From a virus: a stretch of 34,655 nucleotides of DNA. Shown here one piece after another: positions 1 through 6,361 of the stretch. Where the stretch lies: IMG/VR virus record IMGVR_UViG_3300046499_000403, positions 1 through 34,655 of that record; one strand, written 5' to 3'. Within the stretch, counting starts at the first letter, position 1. Every line of letters begins with the position of its first letter. The position numbers and the translations under genes were made by a program. The notes below the pieces were generated by a model. The model saw only the letters and a list, made by a program, of their open reading frames with translations, did no database searches and was not told where the DNA came from.

Positions 1-217
1 CGTTGCGCTTCCACGCGGCCTCGGCGCGGGCCTTCCACGCGCGGGCGTCCGCCACGCTGCGGGTCACGCTGTAGGCGTTCTTCTGGGCGGAGGGCCAGTC
101 CTGGTTGAGGTCGTACCAGCCGCCCTTGCCCTTGCCCTGCACCGAGTAGCGAACCTTGATGCCGACGTGCGCCAAGACCTTGTCGCCCAGCTCGGTGAAG
201 ATCTCCAGGATGTTCAT
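1..217 (-). CDS. Hypothetical protein, 3' end outside window
   Basis: The frame is open from an ATG at 217 leftward to the window edge, giving at least 72 residues, so the C terminus is missing. The start MNILEIFTELGD follows a GAGGGAGCGGAC ribosome site. The protein begins with a short hydrophobic helix and becomes basic, with a KGKGKGGWYDLN segment and an alanine/arginine-rich helix near the edge. I do not recognise the family. It is the first gene behind the composite promoter at 243-290 and forms its own unit or the start of one running off the window. Gene reality is supported by promoter, ribosome site and codon use. Confidence 0.7.
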   Translation of the reverse strand, partial: MNILEIFTELGDKVLAHVGIKVRYSVQGKGKGGWYDLNQDWPSAQKNAYSVTRSVADARAWKARAEAAWKRN

Positions 218-242
218 GTCCGCTCCCTCGGTCGCTCTCTCG

Positions 243-290
243 TGTACCCCCCAAGCATACAGGGCGCTTGACGTGTGCGTCAAGCGCCCT
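243..290 (-). promoter_or_regulatory. Leftward promoter P1 with embedded operator
   Basis: Read on the minus strand, -35 TTGACG (278-283) and -10 TATGCT (254-259) are 18 bp apart. The -10 lies in a 19-bp box, TGTATGCTTGGGGGGTACA (243-261). The -35 lies in a perfect palindrome with 13-bp arms (261-273 and 278-290) whose core is CTTGAC-N6-GTCAAG. The same layout occurs at 1419, 3458, 3940 and 24853. The palindrome starts 15 bp after the stop of the upstream gene (305-844), so it may also terminate that unit. Confidence 0.75.
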
Positions 291-304
291 TGAGCTGGGA
301 AAAC

Positions 305-844
305 TCAGCCTGTGCCGTGGTCCAGGGTACAGCCACGCGAGCAACCCGGGCCGTGGTCGTTGCCGCCGGCCGGCTCGATCGCGTGCCCCGTGTAGCCCTC
401 CTGGTGAGCCACAGCCGCCCAGCTGCCCGCCGGTGCGAAGCCGGCCACGCTCAGCTGGCGCAGCTGCAGGGCCGCCCGCACGTGGACGGTGCACCACTCG
501 ACCGTGGCCCAGTCGCCGAAGATGGCGGCAGCCACGGCCGCGTCCAGCTCGCCGCGCACGTCGGCGCGCAGCTGGGCCTCCCCCTCGCCGTCCAGCTCGT
601 AGCGGTGGATGATCGCCTGGATCGCCAGCTCGCGCACGGCGGGCAGCGCGACGATGGTCGCCATGCCCATGGGCTTGGGCGCCCAGTCGCTGGGGAGGAA
701 GCCGCCGTGCTTCAGGTGCTCGTCAAGCGCCTTGACGTGGTCGACCAGCTGGAAGATGTAGCCCTCGTCGCCGAGCAGGTGCCGGGAGCCGTGGGCGGGG
801 TCGGTCAACTCGCGCAGGCGGGCCAGGTTGGCGTTCGGGTCCAT
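305..844 (-). CDS. Hypothetical protein with actinophage MDPNANL-type N terminus
   Basis: This is a 179-residue protein. The first ~60 residues (MDPNANLARLREL ... VDHVKALDEHLKHGGFLPSDW) look like a short family common in actinobacterial phages, usually under 100 residues and of unknown function; I recall this family and did not search. The remaining ~120 residues are extra: an alanine-rich helical region and a tail with two cysteines (CSRGC). Start ATG at 844 follows AGGAGACGATC, a ribosome site repeated exactly at two other genes in the window. It is the last gene of the P2 unit (1391 to 305), ending just before the P1 palindrome. Confidence 0.75.
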   Translation of the reverse strand: MDPNANLARLRELTDPAHGSRHLLGDEGYIFQLVDHVKALDEHLKHGGFLPSDWAPKPMGMATIVALPAVRELAIQAIIHRYELDGEGEAQLRADVRGELDAAVAAAIFGDWATVEWCTVHVRAALQLRQLSVAGFAPAGSWAAVAHQEGYTGHAIEPAGGNDHGPGCSRGCTLDHGTG

Positions 845-897
845 GATCGTCTCCTGTCGAACGGGCGGGGCCGGGCGAGGTGCCCGGCCCCGAGTGG

Positions 898-1002
898 TCA
901 GCCGTGGTTCAGGGCCTGGATGATGCCCAGACGGGCACCGATCCAGATCATGAGGAACAGCAGCGTGGCGACGCCGAGGTAGCGCCAGAAGCCGGGGAAC
1001 AC
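898..1002 (-). CDS. Small single-span membrane protein, 34 aa
   Basis: A GTG at 1002 opens a 34-residue frame, MFPGFWRYLGVATL..., ending at TGA 898-900. The GTG shares one base with the TAG stop of the upstream gene, and GGAGG stands 7 bases before it, so translational coupling is likely. Residues ~8-29 form one hydrophobic segment rich in Leu, Ile, Phe and Trp. It was too short for ordinary ORF finding. Function is unknown; a small membrane effector, for example against superinfection, is only a guess. Confidence 0.65.
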   Translation of the reverse strand: MFPGFWRYLGVATLLFLMIWIGARLGIIQALNHG

Positions 1003-1391
1003 TACTCGACCTCCACCGTGCGCATGGTGACCTGCAGCAGGTCGTCGTAACTGCCGCTGGTCGCCTCGTTCACGTAGGCGGTGGCCGCCTCGTTGCCGTG
1101 GACGCGGCGGATGGCCTTGGCGACGCGGCCGACGATCAGCATGGCGTTGCCGTCCACGCCGGTGAGCTGGACGGTGACGTCGGGGTACTTGACCGAGGCG
1201 GCCGGGCACTCGCCGCAGTCGTACACGCCGTGCTTCCCGCAGGTGCGCCGCCAGGTCTCGACCAGCTCGGCGGCCTCGGCCTCGGTCCAGGAGTCGCGGT
1301 CGGGGTCGCCGACGAACGAGGCGACGGCGGACTGCTGGTCGGCGGGCAGGCCGAGGAGCTTGGTCAGTGCGGGCAGGTCGATGGTGGCCAT
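1002..1391 (-). CDS. Conserved actinobacterial phage protein with GNAMLIVGRV...EATSGSYDDLL motif
   Basis: This 129-residue protein is the first gene behind promoter P2. The N-terminal part holds a Cys/His cluster (C51, H54, C59, C62) that could bind zinc. The C-terminal part (~residues 75-127) matches a pattern common in actinobacteria and their phages: GNA..I.GRV..A.RR, then EATSGSYDDLL and a final V-rich strand. That family has no assigned function that I can state. Start ATG 1391 follows AAAGGGG. It overlaps the 34-residue membrane protein downstream by one base. Confidence 0.8.
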   Translation of the reverse strand: MATIDLPALTKLLGLPADQQSAVASFVGDPDRDSWTEAEAAELVETWRRTCGKHGVYDCGECPAASVKYPDVTVQLTGVDGNAMLIVGRVAKAIRRVHGNEAATAYVNEATSGSYDDLLQVTMRTVEVE

Positions 1392-1418
1392 GGGGGCCCC
1401 TTTCCGGGCTCGGGTGGC

Positions 1419-1468
1419 TGTACCCCCACAGCATACACCCCGCTTGACGGGGGTGTCAAGCGGGGTGT
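1419..1468 (-). promoter_or_regulatory. Leftward promoter P2 with embedded operator/terminator palindrome
   Basis: On the minus strand the -35 is the perfect consensus TTGACA (1454-1459) and the -10 is TATGCT (1430-1435), 18 bp apart. The 19-bp box (1419-1437) ends in GTGGGGGTACA. The palindrome has perfect 14-bp arms (1435-1448, 1455-1468), core CTTGAC-N6-GTCAAG, and begins 14 bp past the stop of the NADAR gene, where it could act as that unit's terminator. Confidence 0.8.
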
Positions 1469-1481
1469 CTTGCCTGGCCGG

Positions 1482-2096
1482 TCAAGCAATGACCGCCTTG
1501 CCGGCAGGCGGCGGCGGCGCCTTGACGAAGTCGAACACCGACCGCTCGATGGCCGGCAGGCCACGGGTGTCCCGCGCGTGGAACGTCAGCTCGGCGCGGC
1601 GCACCATGAGCAGCGTCCCCAGCCAGTTGCGGCCGGGGCTGTCCTCCCAGCCCTCACCGGGCTCCCAGACCATGTCGCCGATCTCGTGCCTGGCCATCCA
1701 GTTGGCCCGGCCCTGCTTGAGGTTCACGCCCCACGTCTCGTCGCCCCAGAGCGTGCCCTCGATCAGCAGTGCGTCCCCGGTCGCCAGCAGCATCGGCGCC
1801 TCGGCCCGGCCGTGGCGGAACTTCGTCGCCAGCACCAGCCGCATCACGTCAAGCTTGACCCGCTCCCAGTCGCCGCGCAGACGCAGCAGGTGCTTGCCCT
1901 CGGCGCGGGCCTCGGCCGGCGTGCCCACGCCCGCGATGCGCTCGTGGTCGGCCTTGGTGCACGCCTTGAACGCCTGGAACATGTGCTCGCCCGAGGCGTA
2001 CTTGCGGCCGTAGAACGACAGCGGCTCGCCCACGTAGAAGTTGCTGAGGAACTCGTGCTCCCCGCCGAAGTGCGAGATCACGGACGGGCTACCCAC
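1482..2096 (-). CDS. NADAR-family protein (YbiA/RibX-like N-glycosidase or ADP-ribosyl hydrolase fold)
   Basis: A GTG at 2096 (AGAGG before it, overlapping the upstream gene by 8 bp) gives 204 residues. Family hallmarks appear in order: EFLSNFY (15-21), Y33-A-S-G-E37-H-M-F-Q41-A-F-K44, an WERVKLDVM helix (77-85), TKF (91-93), LLATGDALLIEGTLWGDETWGVN (103-125) and NWLGTLLMVR (~160-170). About 30 residues between GVN and NWLG look like an insertion. Family members cleave N-glycosidic bonds; some remove ADP-ribose from guanine bases and so reverse DarT-type toxins. No toxin gene lies nearby, so an anti-defence role is inference. It is the last gene of the five-gene P3 unit. Confidence 0.88.
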   Translation of the reverse strand: MGSPSVISHFGGEHEFLSNFYVGEPLSFYGRKYASGEHMFQAFKACTKADHERIAGVGTPAEARAEGKHLLRLRGDWERVKLDVMRLVLATKFRHGRAEAPMLLATGDALLIEGTLWGDETWGVNLKQGRANWMARHEIGDMVWEPGEGWEDSPGRNWLGTLLMVRRAELTFHARDTRGLPAIERSVFDFVKAPPPPAGKAVIA

Positions 2097-2337
2097 GGCG
2101 CACCTCTCGCGCCACGTACACGGTCTGCCCGGCGCCGCCGGAGTGCGTGCGCCGGGCGCCGCCGCCAACCGGCTCCACGAACAGCTCCACCTGGCGCTCG
2201 TCCTCGCCGAGGCGCGGCGCCCGGGAGTGGTAGGCGAGCACGACGTAGGCCCGGCCTGGCTCGCCGCCGATCTCGATCACGTCGCCGTTGCGCACCTCGG
2301 AGGCCGCGTAGGGCTGCAGCTCAGACACGACGGGCAT
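2089..2337 (-). CDS. Hypothetical protein, small beta-rich (SH3-like pattern)
   Basis: This 82-residue protein starts MPVVSELQPYAASEVRNGDVIEI and alternates short strands with Gly/Glu turns (GEPGRAYVVLAY, VELFVEPVGG). Such an ExRxGD-start pattern resembles small SH3-like barrels in phages of actinobacteria, but no function can be assigned. ATG 2337 overlaps the end of the gene before it by 17 bp, and its own end overlaps the NADAR start by 8 bp, so it is translated within the compact P3 unit. Confidence 0.75.
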   Translation of the reverse strand: MPVVSELQPYAASEVRNGDVIEIGGEPGRAYVVLAYHSRAPRLGEDERQVELFVEPVGGGARRTHSGGAGQTVYVAREVRRG

Positions 2338-2563
2338 CCCGCTTCCCGAAGTGGCGCATGACGTCCCGCCAGTACTTCACTCGGCCGTGGCGGCCCCGTT
2401 CTTCCCAGGCCTGCTCGCTGGCCGTCGCGGCCTCCTGGGCCAGCCAGCCCCACGGGGGCTCGTCCACCTTGCACGTCGGCTCCTCCCAGCAACCGAACGA
2501 GCAGATGCCCACGCCCTGGTAGTAGTCACAGTCGCTTCGGGAGGTCAGCCCCGGCTTAGGCAT
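2321..2563 (-). CDS. Cysteine-containing small protein, putative zinc binder
   Basis: This is an 80-residue protein. Residues ~12-31 carry four cysteines (C-x8-C-x3-C-x5-C) followed by an aromatic DEPPWGW stretch, then a helical basic C-terminal half (WRDVMRHFGKRDARR). The cysteine spacing with EEP-C resembles small Cys-rich proteins in Streptomyces phages, with no known role. It overlaps the upstream gene by 8 bp and the downstream gene by 17 bp within the P3 unit. Confidence 0.75.
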   Translation of the reverse strand: MPKPGLTSRSDCDYYQGVGICSFGCWEEPTCKVDEPPWGWLAQEAATASEQAWEERGRHGRVKYWRDVMRHFGKRDARRV

Positions 2564-2951
2564 TGGGCGCCTCGCCCCCCTTCGCGTAGTACTGCTCGGC
2601 GGCGAAGTGTCGGATGGCGCGGGCCTGCTCCTCCAGCTGGGCCATCTGGTTGTGCAGCTCGACCCAGAACTCCGGCCGGTTCTCGATGTACTCGCTGGCC
2701 GGGATGTCGGCCCGGTCGCGGTGGCCCCAGTGGCCCAGGTTGCCGTCCGCGTTGCGGTAGATGTCCGTGCCCGGCACGTACTGCCAGCGGCGCACCATGC
2801 CGTCGAGGATGACGGCTGCCGCCTTGAGCTTCTCCAGCGTCACCCGGCGCGGGTTGCGCTGCCGGGGCTGCCCCCGGCGCGGCTTGCGCTTGGGCAACTC
2901 GGCCCCGGCCGTCTCCACGTCGCCGAACCGCTCGGCGGTCAGCCCCGTCAT
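2556..2951 (-). CDS. Hypothetical protein, basic N terminus
   Basis: ATG 2951 overlaps the TGA of the preceding gene (ATGA), giving 131 residues. The N-terminal third is strongly basic (KRKPRRGQPRQRNPRR, ~21-36), suggesting nucleic-acid binding. The middle (~38-85) carries tryptophans and an HWGHRD motif, and the C terminus is helical. I do not recognise the family. It is second in the P3 unit, translationally coupled to the HTH protein. Confidence 0.75.
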   Translation of the reverse strand: MTGLTAERFGDVETAGAELPKRKPRRGQPRQRNPRRVTLEKLKAAAVILDGMVRRWQYVPGTDIYRNADGNLGHWGHRDRADIPASEYIENRPEFWVELHNQMAQLEEQARAIRHFAAEQYYAKGGEAPNA

Positions 2952-3436
2952 GCCGCCACCCCCACCAGCGGGTAGCGCTCCTTCATCAGGTCGGCGATGG
3001 ACAGCGCGAGGATGCCGGGCCCCGTGTCGCCCTTGACCAGCCGCCCGCGCCGCACCGCATCGGCGACGCCCTGCCGGCTGATGCCGAGGATCGCGGCGGC
3101 CTCCACCGGGGGTACGCCCAGGTAGTCCTTGCCGTTCTCGCTCCACTGTTCGCAGCCGCCGGTCCAGTAGCCCAGGGCCCGGCCCAGGGCGCCGGTCCAG
3201 AACAGCGCGGTGCCGCGTTCGGCCGGGTCGACCAGGTGTTCCATGAGCTTGGCGGCGGCCGAGACGGCGGTTTCGGGGTGGCCCAGCTGGGTGAGGTACT
3301 CGTCGGTCAGGCGGTGGATGGCCATCCCGTCGGCCGGCGCGACGCCGAACACCGTCGCGCACCGGATCTCCAGCTGGACGATTCGGTTGAACAGCTCCTC
3401 CCGGAGCTTGGGGTGATCGAGGATCTCGTGCGTCAT
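2948..3436 (-). CDS. Helix-turn-helix protein, first gene of the P3 unit
   Basis: This 162-residue protein is helical over its first ~100 residues. A MerR/excisionase-type helix-turn-helix follows: VPPVEAAAILGISRQGVADAVRRGRLVKG at ~108-136. Start ATG 3436 has AGGAGACGATC in front, the same 14-base start region as the genes at 844 and 34196. Being first behind an operator-bearing promoter and carrying a DNA-binding motif, it is one candidate for the protein that reads the CTTGAC-N6-GTCAAG operators; the HTH protein at 29541-30047 is the other. Confidence 0.78.
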   Translation of the reverse strand: MTHEILDHPKLREELFNRIVQLEIRCATVFGVAPADGMAIHRLTDEYLTQLGHPETAVSAAAKLMEHLVDPAERGTALFWTGALGRALGYWTGGCEQWSENGKDYLGVPPVEAAAILGISRQGVADAVRRGRLVKGDTGPGILALSIADLMKERYPLVGVAA

Positions 3437-3457
3437 GATCGTCTCCTAGTCGGGGGC

Positions 3458-3507
3458 TGTACCCTTACACGCTACAGCGCCCTTGACGACCACGTCAAGG
3501 GCGCTGT
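3458..3507 (-). promoter_or_regulatory. Leftward promoter P3 with embedded operator/terminator palindrome
   Basis: On the minus strand, -35 TTGACG (3493-3498) and -10 TAGCGT (3469-3474) are 18 bp apart. The 19-bp box (3458-3476) reads TGTAGCGTGTAAGGGTACA, the most divergent copy. The palindrome has perfect 15-bp arms (3474-3488, 3493-3507) around CTTGAC-N6-GTCAAG, starting 13 bp after the stop of the 58-residue gene upstream. Confidence 0.72.
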
Positions 3508-3519
3508 GTGTGGTGCCGG

Positions 3520-3696
3520 CTACTCGGCGCCGAGCTTGCCGAGCAGCTCGGCCACGTGGTCCAGGCGGTCCTGCTTGCTGCCGTCGTAGCCGGTGTACTG
3601 GTCGTCCAGCACCTCGTTGCGGTGGCCCTGCAGCAGGTCGATCAACAGCGCCCGATCCAGCTCATCCAGCTGGGGGAACAGGTCGCGGTCGCCCAT
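3520..3696 (-). CDS. Small acidic helical protein, 58 aa
   Basis: ATG 3696 opens a 58-residue frame, MGDRDLFPQLDELDRALL..., ending at TAG 3520-3522. GGAGAG precedes the start by 6 bases. The protein is almost all helix, rich in Leu, Asp and Glu, like a small partner or inhibitor protein; no family is recognised. It follows the 71-residue gene by 2 bp in the short P4 unit and ends 13 bp before the P3 palindrome. Confidence 0.68.
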   Translation of the reverse strand: MGDRDLFPQLDELDRALLIDLLQGHRNEVLDDQYTGYDGSKQDRLDHVAELLGKLGAE

Positions 3697-3698
3697 GG

Positions 3699-3914
3699 TC
3701 AGCTCTCCTTACGGGTTACACGGACGGTGGTCTGGGCCCCGCGCGGGCCGTAGACCCACTTCAGGTTGCGGTGGGTGCCGTTGTGGTAGACCCACTCCAT
3801 GACCGATACGGGGGCGTGGGCCGCAGCCATGGCCTCCAGTAGGGCGCCCTTGTTGCCGGCGATGGTGTAGCGCTTGACCTTGCCGCTGGGGGCGGTGACC
3901 TGGAACAGGAACAC
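3699..3914 (-). CDS. Small hypothetical protein, 71 aa
   Basis: A GTG at 3914 preceded by GAGGAG (7-base spacing) gives 71 residues: FLFQVTAPSGKVKRYTIAG, an alanine-rich helix, then VMEWVYHNGTHRNLKWVYG and a basic tail. The open frame runs further upstream but would pass through promoter P4, so the GTG is preferred. The strand-helix-strand layout suggests a small folded alpha/beta protein. Family unknown. It is first in the P4 unit. Confidence 0.7.
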   Translation of the reverse strand: MFLFQVTAPSGKVKRYTIAGNKGALLEAMAAAHAPVSVMEWVYHNGTHRNLKWVYGPRGAQTTVRVTRKES

Positions 3915-3939
3915 GTGGTGGCTCCTCGCCGTGGGGGGA

Positions 3940-3982
3940 TGTACCACCACAGCATACACCACGCTTGACGGACGCGTCAAGC
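3940..3982 (-). promoter_or_regulatory. Leftward promoter P4 with short operator
   Basis: On the minus strand, -35 TTGACG (3975-3980) and -10 TATGCT (3951-3956) are 18 bp apart, with the 19-bp box at 3940-3958 ending GTGGTGGTACA. The palindrome here is only GCTTGACG-N4-CGTCAAGC (3963-3982). Unlike the other four copies, no minus-strand gene lies directly upstream, and the long complementary arms are absent. Confidence 0.78.
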
Positions 3983-3990
3983 AAGCGAAG

Positions 3991-4026
3991 GGCCCCGGCG
4001 GGAGCGGGGTAGCTGTCGCCGGGGCC
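3991..4026. other. Long inverted repeat in the divergent region
   Basis: Perfect 10-bp arms GGCCCCGGCG and CGCCGGGGCC are separated by 16 bp between the leftward P4 promoter and the capsid operon. It may be an insulating terminator or a leader structure. The rest of 3983-4182 holds no gene; a TATCCT hexamer at 4085-4090 is a possible -10 for the rightward virion block, without a clear -35. Confidence 0.4.
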
Positions 4027-4182
4027 ACGCCGCCCCTCAGGAGAGGCCGACAGCGAGGGAGCGCCGTCGGGCCAGGGGCGGTGCTATCCTACCTGCCAGA
4101 ACCGCTGACGGACGATGGCTGAGGGCCTGTCGGGCGCGCCCTGGAGCATGACTGCTCGGGCTACCGACATGGAGCCATCCAG

Positions 4183-5877
4183 ATGGATCTGTCACAGCTC
4201 AAGATCCCCACCGACTTCAGCACCCTCGCCGATGCCGACCTGGCGAACCTGCACTCGCAGGCGTTCGCCCTCGGCCAGCCCCTCGCCACCAAGATCAACG
4301 CCGACGAGGAACTGACCGCCGAGGAGCAGGAGGCGTTCGACCGCCTCGCCGAGGTCGTCACCAACTCCCGCGCGGAGAAGGAGCGCCGCGTCGCGGCGGC
4401 CGGCGCCACGAACGCCCGCAAGGCCAAGGCCGGAGACGCGTTCGCCAGCGCCCCCGAGGACGACGCCGACGAGGCCGAGGCCGAGGAGCCGGCCGAGGAG
4501 CCGGCGGCCAAGGCGCCCAAGTCCTCGGTCGTGGCCGGCGCGGCCAAGCGCGGCAAGGGGCTGCAGGGCCCGCCGAACGGCGGCGACGAGCAGCCGGCCC
4601 GGCGCTCCCGGATGCTGGCGGCGGCCAACCTGCCGAACTTCGCCAACGGTCACGAGTTCACCGACCTCACGGCGGTCGCCGAGGCCATCGACGCGCAGTT
4701 CTCCACCTACCCGACCGGCGCGCCGGGCAAGTTCCTGCGGACCCCGGTCATGTACCTCAAGCGCGACGCCGACCCGGCGCTCACGCTCGACAGCGGCAAG
4801 GGTCAGCTGTCCAGCGACGCCGTCATGGCGGTGCTCGACCACGCGGCCGACCCGAACCGGGATGGCGTGGCGCTGACCGCCGCCGCCGGCTGGTGCGCTC
4901 CGTCAACGATCGACTACGGCCTGCTGGAGCTGGAGAGCACGGCGGGCATGTGGGATGCGCCGGAGGTGACGGTGTCGCGTGGCGGCATGCAGTTCACCAC
5001 CGGCCCGGACTTCTCGGCGATCTTCGGCGGCACGGGCTACTTCCACCAGACGGAGGCCCAGGTCCAGGCGGCGACGAGCAAGCCGACCATGACCATCCCG
5101 TGCCCGACCTTCTCGGAGGTTCGGCTGGAGGTCGAGGGTGTCTCGATCACCGGCGCGTTCCTGCAGGACCGGGGCTACCCGGAGATGGTGAAGCGCTTCG
5201 TGCGGGGTGCGATGACCGTGCACGCGCACAAGATGAACATCTTCAAGATCAACAAGGTGGTTGCGGGGTCGACGCTGTTCGACTACACCAACGTGGCCAA
5301 CCTGCCGGTCAGCGACAGCCTGTCCAAGGACCTGACCGTGATCAGCCGCCTGCTAGCCATCGCGGGCGTGCAGATCATGGACTACCGGTACAAGTACTCG
5401 ATGTCCGAGGACGCCATGCTTGAGGCCGTCCTCCCGTACTGGGTCATCGAGCTGGTCCGCCAGGACGTGCAGCGGCGCACCAACCAGACGGCCGACGAGG
5501 CGTTCACCATCGCCGTCGACCAGATCCGCCGGTGGTTCACCGTGCGCGGCGCCCGGGTCCAGTTCGTCTACGACTGGCTGAGCACCTACAACAGCACCAA
5601 CACCAGCATCGTCGGCCAGACCGCCGGCATCTACGTGTTGCCGCAGACGGTGGAGATGCTGCTCTACCCGGCCGGCACGTGGGTCGTCGGCACCGCCGAC
5701 GTCATCCGGCTCGACACCGTCTACGACTCGGCGAACCTCGCGCTGAACAGCTACCAGGCGCTGTTCACGGAGGAAGGCGTCAGCGTGATGAAGCGCGGCT
5801 ACGAGTCGCGGCGCGTCAAGGTCACCGTCTCGCCGTCGGGCGCGACCGGCGCGACCGTGAACATGGTCCAGGGCTGA
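4183..5877 (+). CDS. Major capsid protein with N-terminal scaffold-like region
   Basis: This 564-residue protein opens the virion block. Residues ~1-150 are helical, acidic and low-complexity (LTAEEQEAFDRLAEVV, then EDDADEAEAEEPAEEP), like the delta/scaffold region of HK97-fold capsid precursors in actinophages. The rest has the mixed alpha/beta pattern of a capsid shell, including a FTTGPDFSAIFGGTGYFHQTEA stretch and a late YNSTNTS...YVLPQTVEMLLYP segment. ATG 4183 follows GGAG by 8 bases. No maturation protease gene lies upstream in the window, so whether the N terminus is cleaved, and by what, is open. The decoration-type gene follows after a hairpin. Confidence 0.85.
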   Translation: MDLSQLKIPTDFSTLADADLANLHSQAFALGQPLATKINADEELTAEEQEAFDRLAEVVTNSRAEKERRVAAAGATNARKAKAGDAFASAPEDDADEAEAEEPAEEPAAKAPKSSVVAGAAKRGKGLQGPPNGGDEQPARRSRMLAAANLPNFANGHEFTDLTAVAEAIDAQFSTYPTGAPGKFLRTPVMYLKRDADPALTLDSGKGQLSSDAVMAVLDHAADPNRDGVALTAAAGWCAPSTIDYGLLELESTAGMWDAPEVTVSRGGMQFTTGPDFSAIFGGTGYFHQTEAQVQAATSKPTMTIPCPTFSEVRLEVEGVSITGAFLQDRGYPEMVKRFVRGAMTVHAHKMNIFKINKVVAGSTLFDYTNVANLPVSDSLSKDLTVISRLLAIAGVQIMDYRYKYSMSEDAMLEAVLPYWVIELVRQDVQRRTNQTADEAFTIAVDQIRRWFTVRGARVQFVYDWLSTYNSTNTSIVGQTAGIYVLPQTVEMLLYPAGTWVVGTADVIRLDTVYDSANLALNSYQALFTEEGVSVMKRGYESRRVKVTVSPSGATGATVNMVQG

Positions 5878-5890
5878 CCCCAGCCGTAGC

Positions 5891-5924
5891 GACGGGCGGC
5901 CGGGCTCCGGCCTGGCCGCCCGTC
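5891..5924 (+). terminator. Hairpin after capsid gene
   Basis: Perfect 11-bp arms (GACGGGCGGCC, 5891-5901; GGCCGCCCGTC, 5914-5924) with a 12-base loop lie 13 bp after the capsid stop and are followed by TCCTTCC. It is probably a partial terminator or 3'-end stabiliser that sets capsid mRNA above the downstream genes. Confidence 0.55.
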
Positions 5925-5946
5925 TCCTTCCCCAGGAGACGCAGAC

Positions 5947-6351
5947 GTGAGCAGCTACAAGGAAACCGACGGGCATTTCGTCGTCCTGGAGATGCCGGCC
6001 GTTGCGGCGGCGGACACCTCCACGGTCGTCGGCCCGAACATGCCGTGGGACGGCTACCTGGCCCGCGTGGACATCGTGCCGCGTGCCGCCATCACCGCCA
6101 ACGGCACCAACAACGCCGTGATCACCGTGCAGAACAAGGGCCCGCAGGGCGCCGGCAGCACGGCCATGGCCTCCCGCACCTGGGCGGCTGGTAACTCGGT
6201 GGCCGGCACCAAGGAGACGGCCACCCTCAACGCGACGGCGGCCAACCGGGAGTTCAAGGCCGGAGACGTGCTCCAGGTGGTCCACTCCTCGGGCGGCACC
6301 GGCCTGGCCCTGCCGGCCATCGCGGTGATCCTCACCGTCCTGCCGCGATAA
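5947..6351 (+). CDS. Probable capsid decoration protein
   Basis: A GTG at 5947 after CCAGGAGA gives 134 residues, rich in Ala, Thr, Val and Gly with alternating strands and few charges. Examples are MPWDGYLARVDIVPRAAITANG and FKAGDVLQVVHSSGGTG. Size, composition and position directly after the major capsid gene fit a decoration or cement protein on the shell surface. No specific motif proves it. A minor tail or fibre role is less likely given the location. Confidence 0.6.
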   Translation: MSSYKETDGHFVVLEMPAVAAADTSTVVGPNMPWDGYLARVDIVPRAAITANGTNNAVITVQNKGPQGAGSTAMASRTWAAGNSVAGTKETATLNATAANREFKAGDVLQVVHSSGGTGLALPAIAVILTVLPR

Positions 6352-6361
6352 GGAGCCTCCC

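Noticed and set aside
1843-1860. GTCAAGCTTGAC inside the NADAR gene as a sixth operator.
   Set aside because: The half-sites are in everted order without the N6 spacing and there is no -10 box; it reads as ordinary coding sequence.
1482-2168. Longer NADAR start with an Ala/Pro/Arg-rich N terminus.
   Set aside because: The extra 24 residues are antifamily, overlap the upstream gene heavily, and the GTG at 2096 has a good ribosome site.
4115-4315. Short ORF starting at ATG 4115 upstream of the capsid gene.
   Set aside because: It runs out of frame into the capsid gene, has no ribosome site and its translation is typical of out-of-frame sequence.
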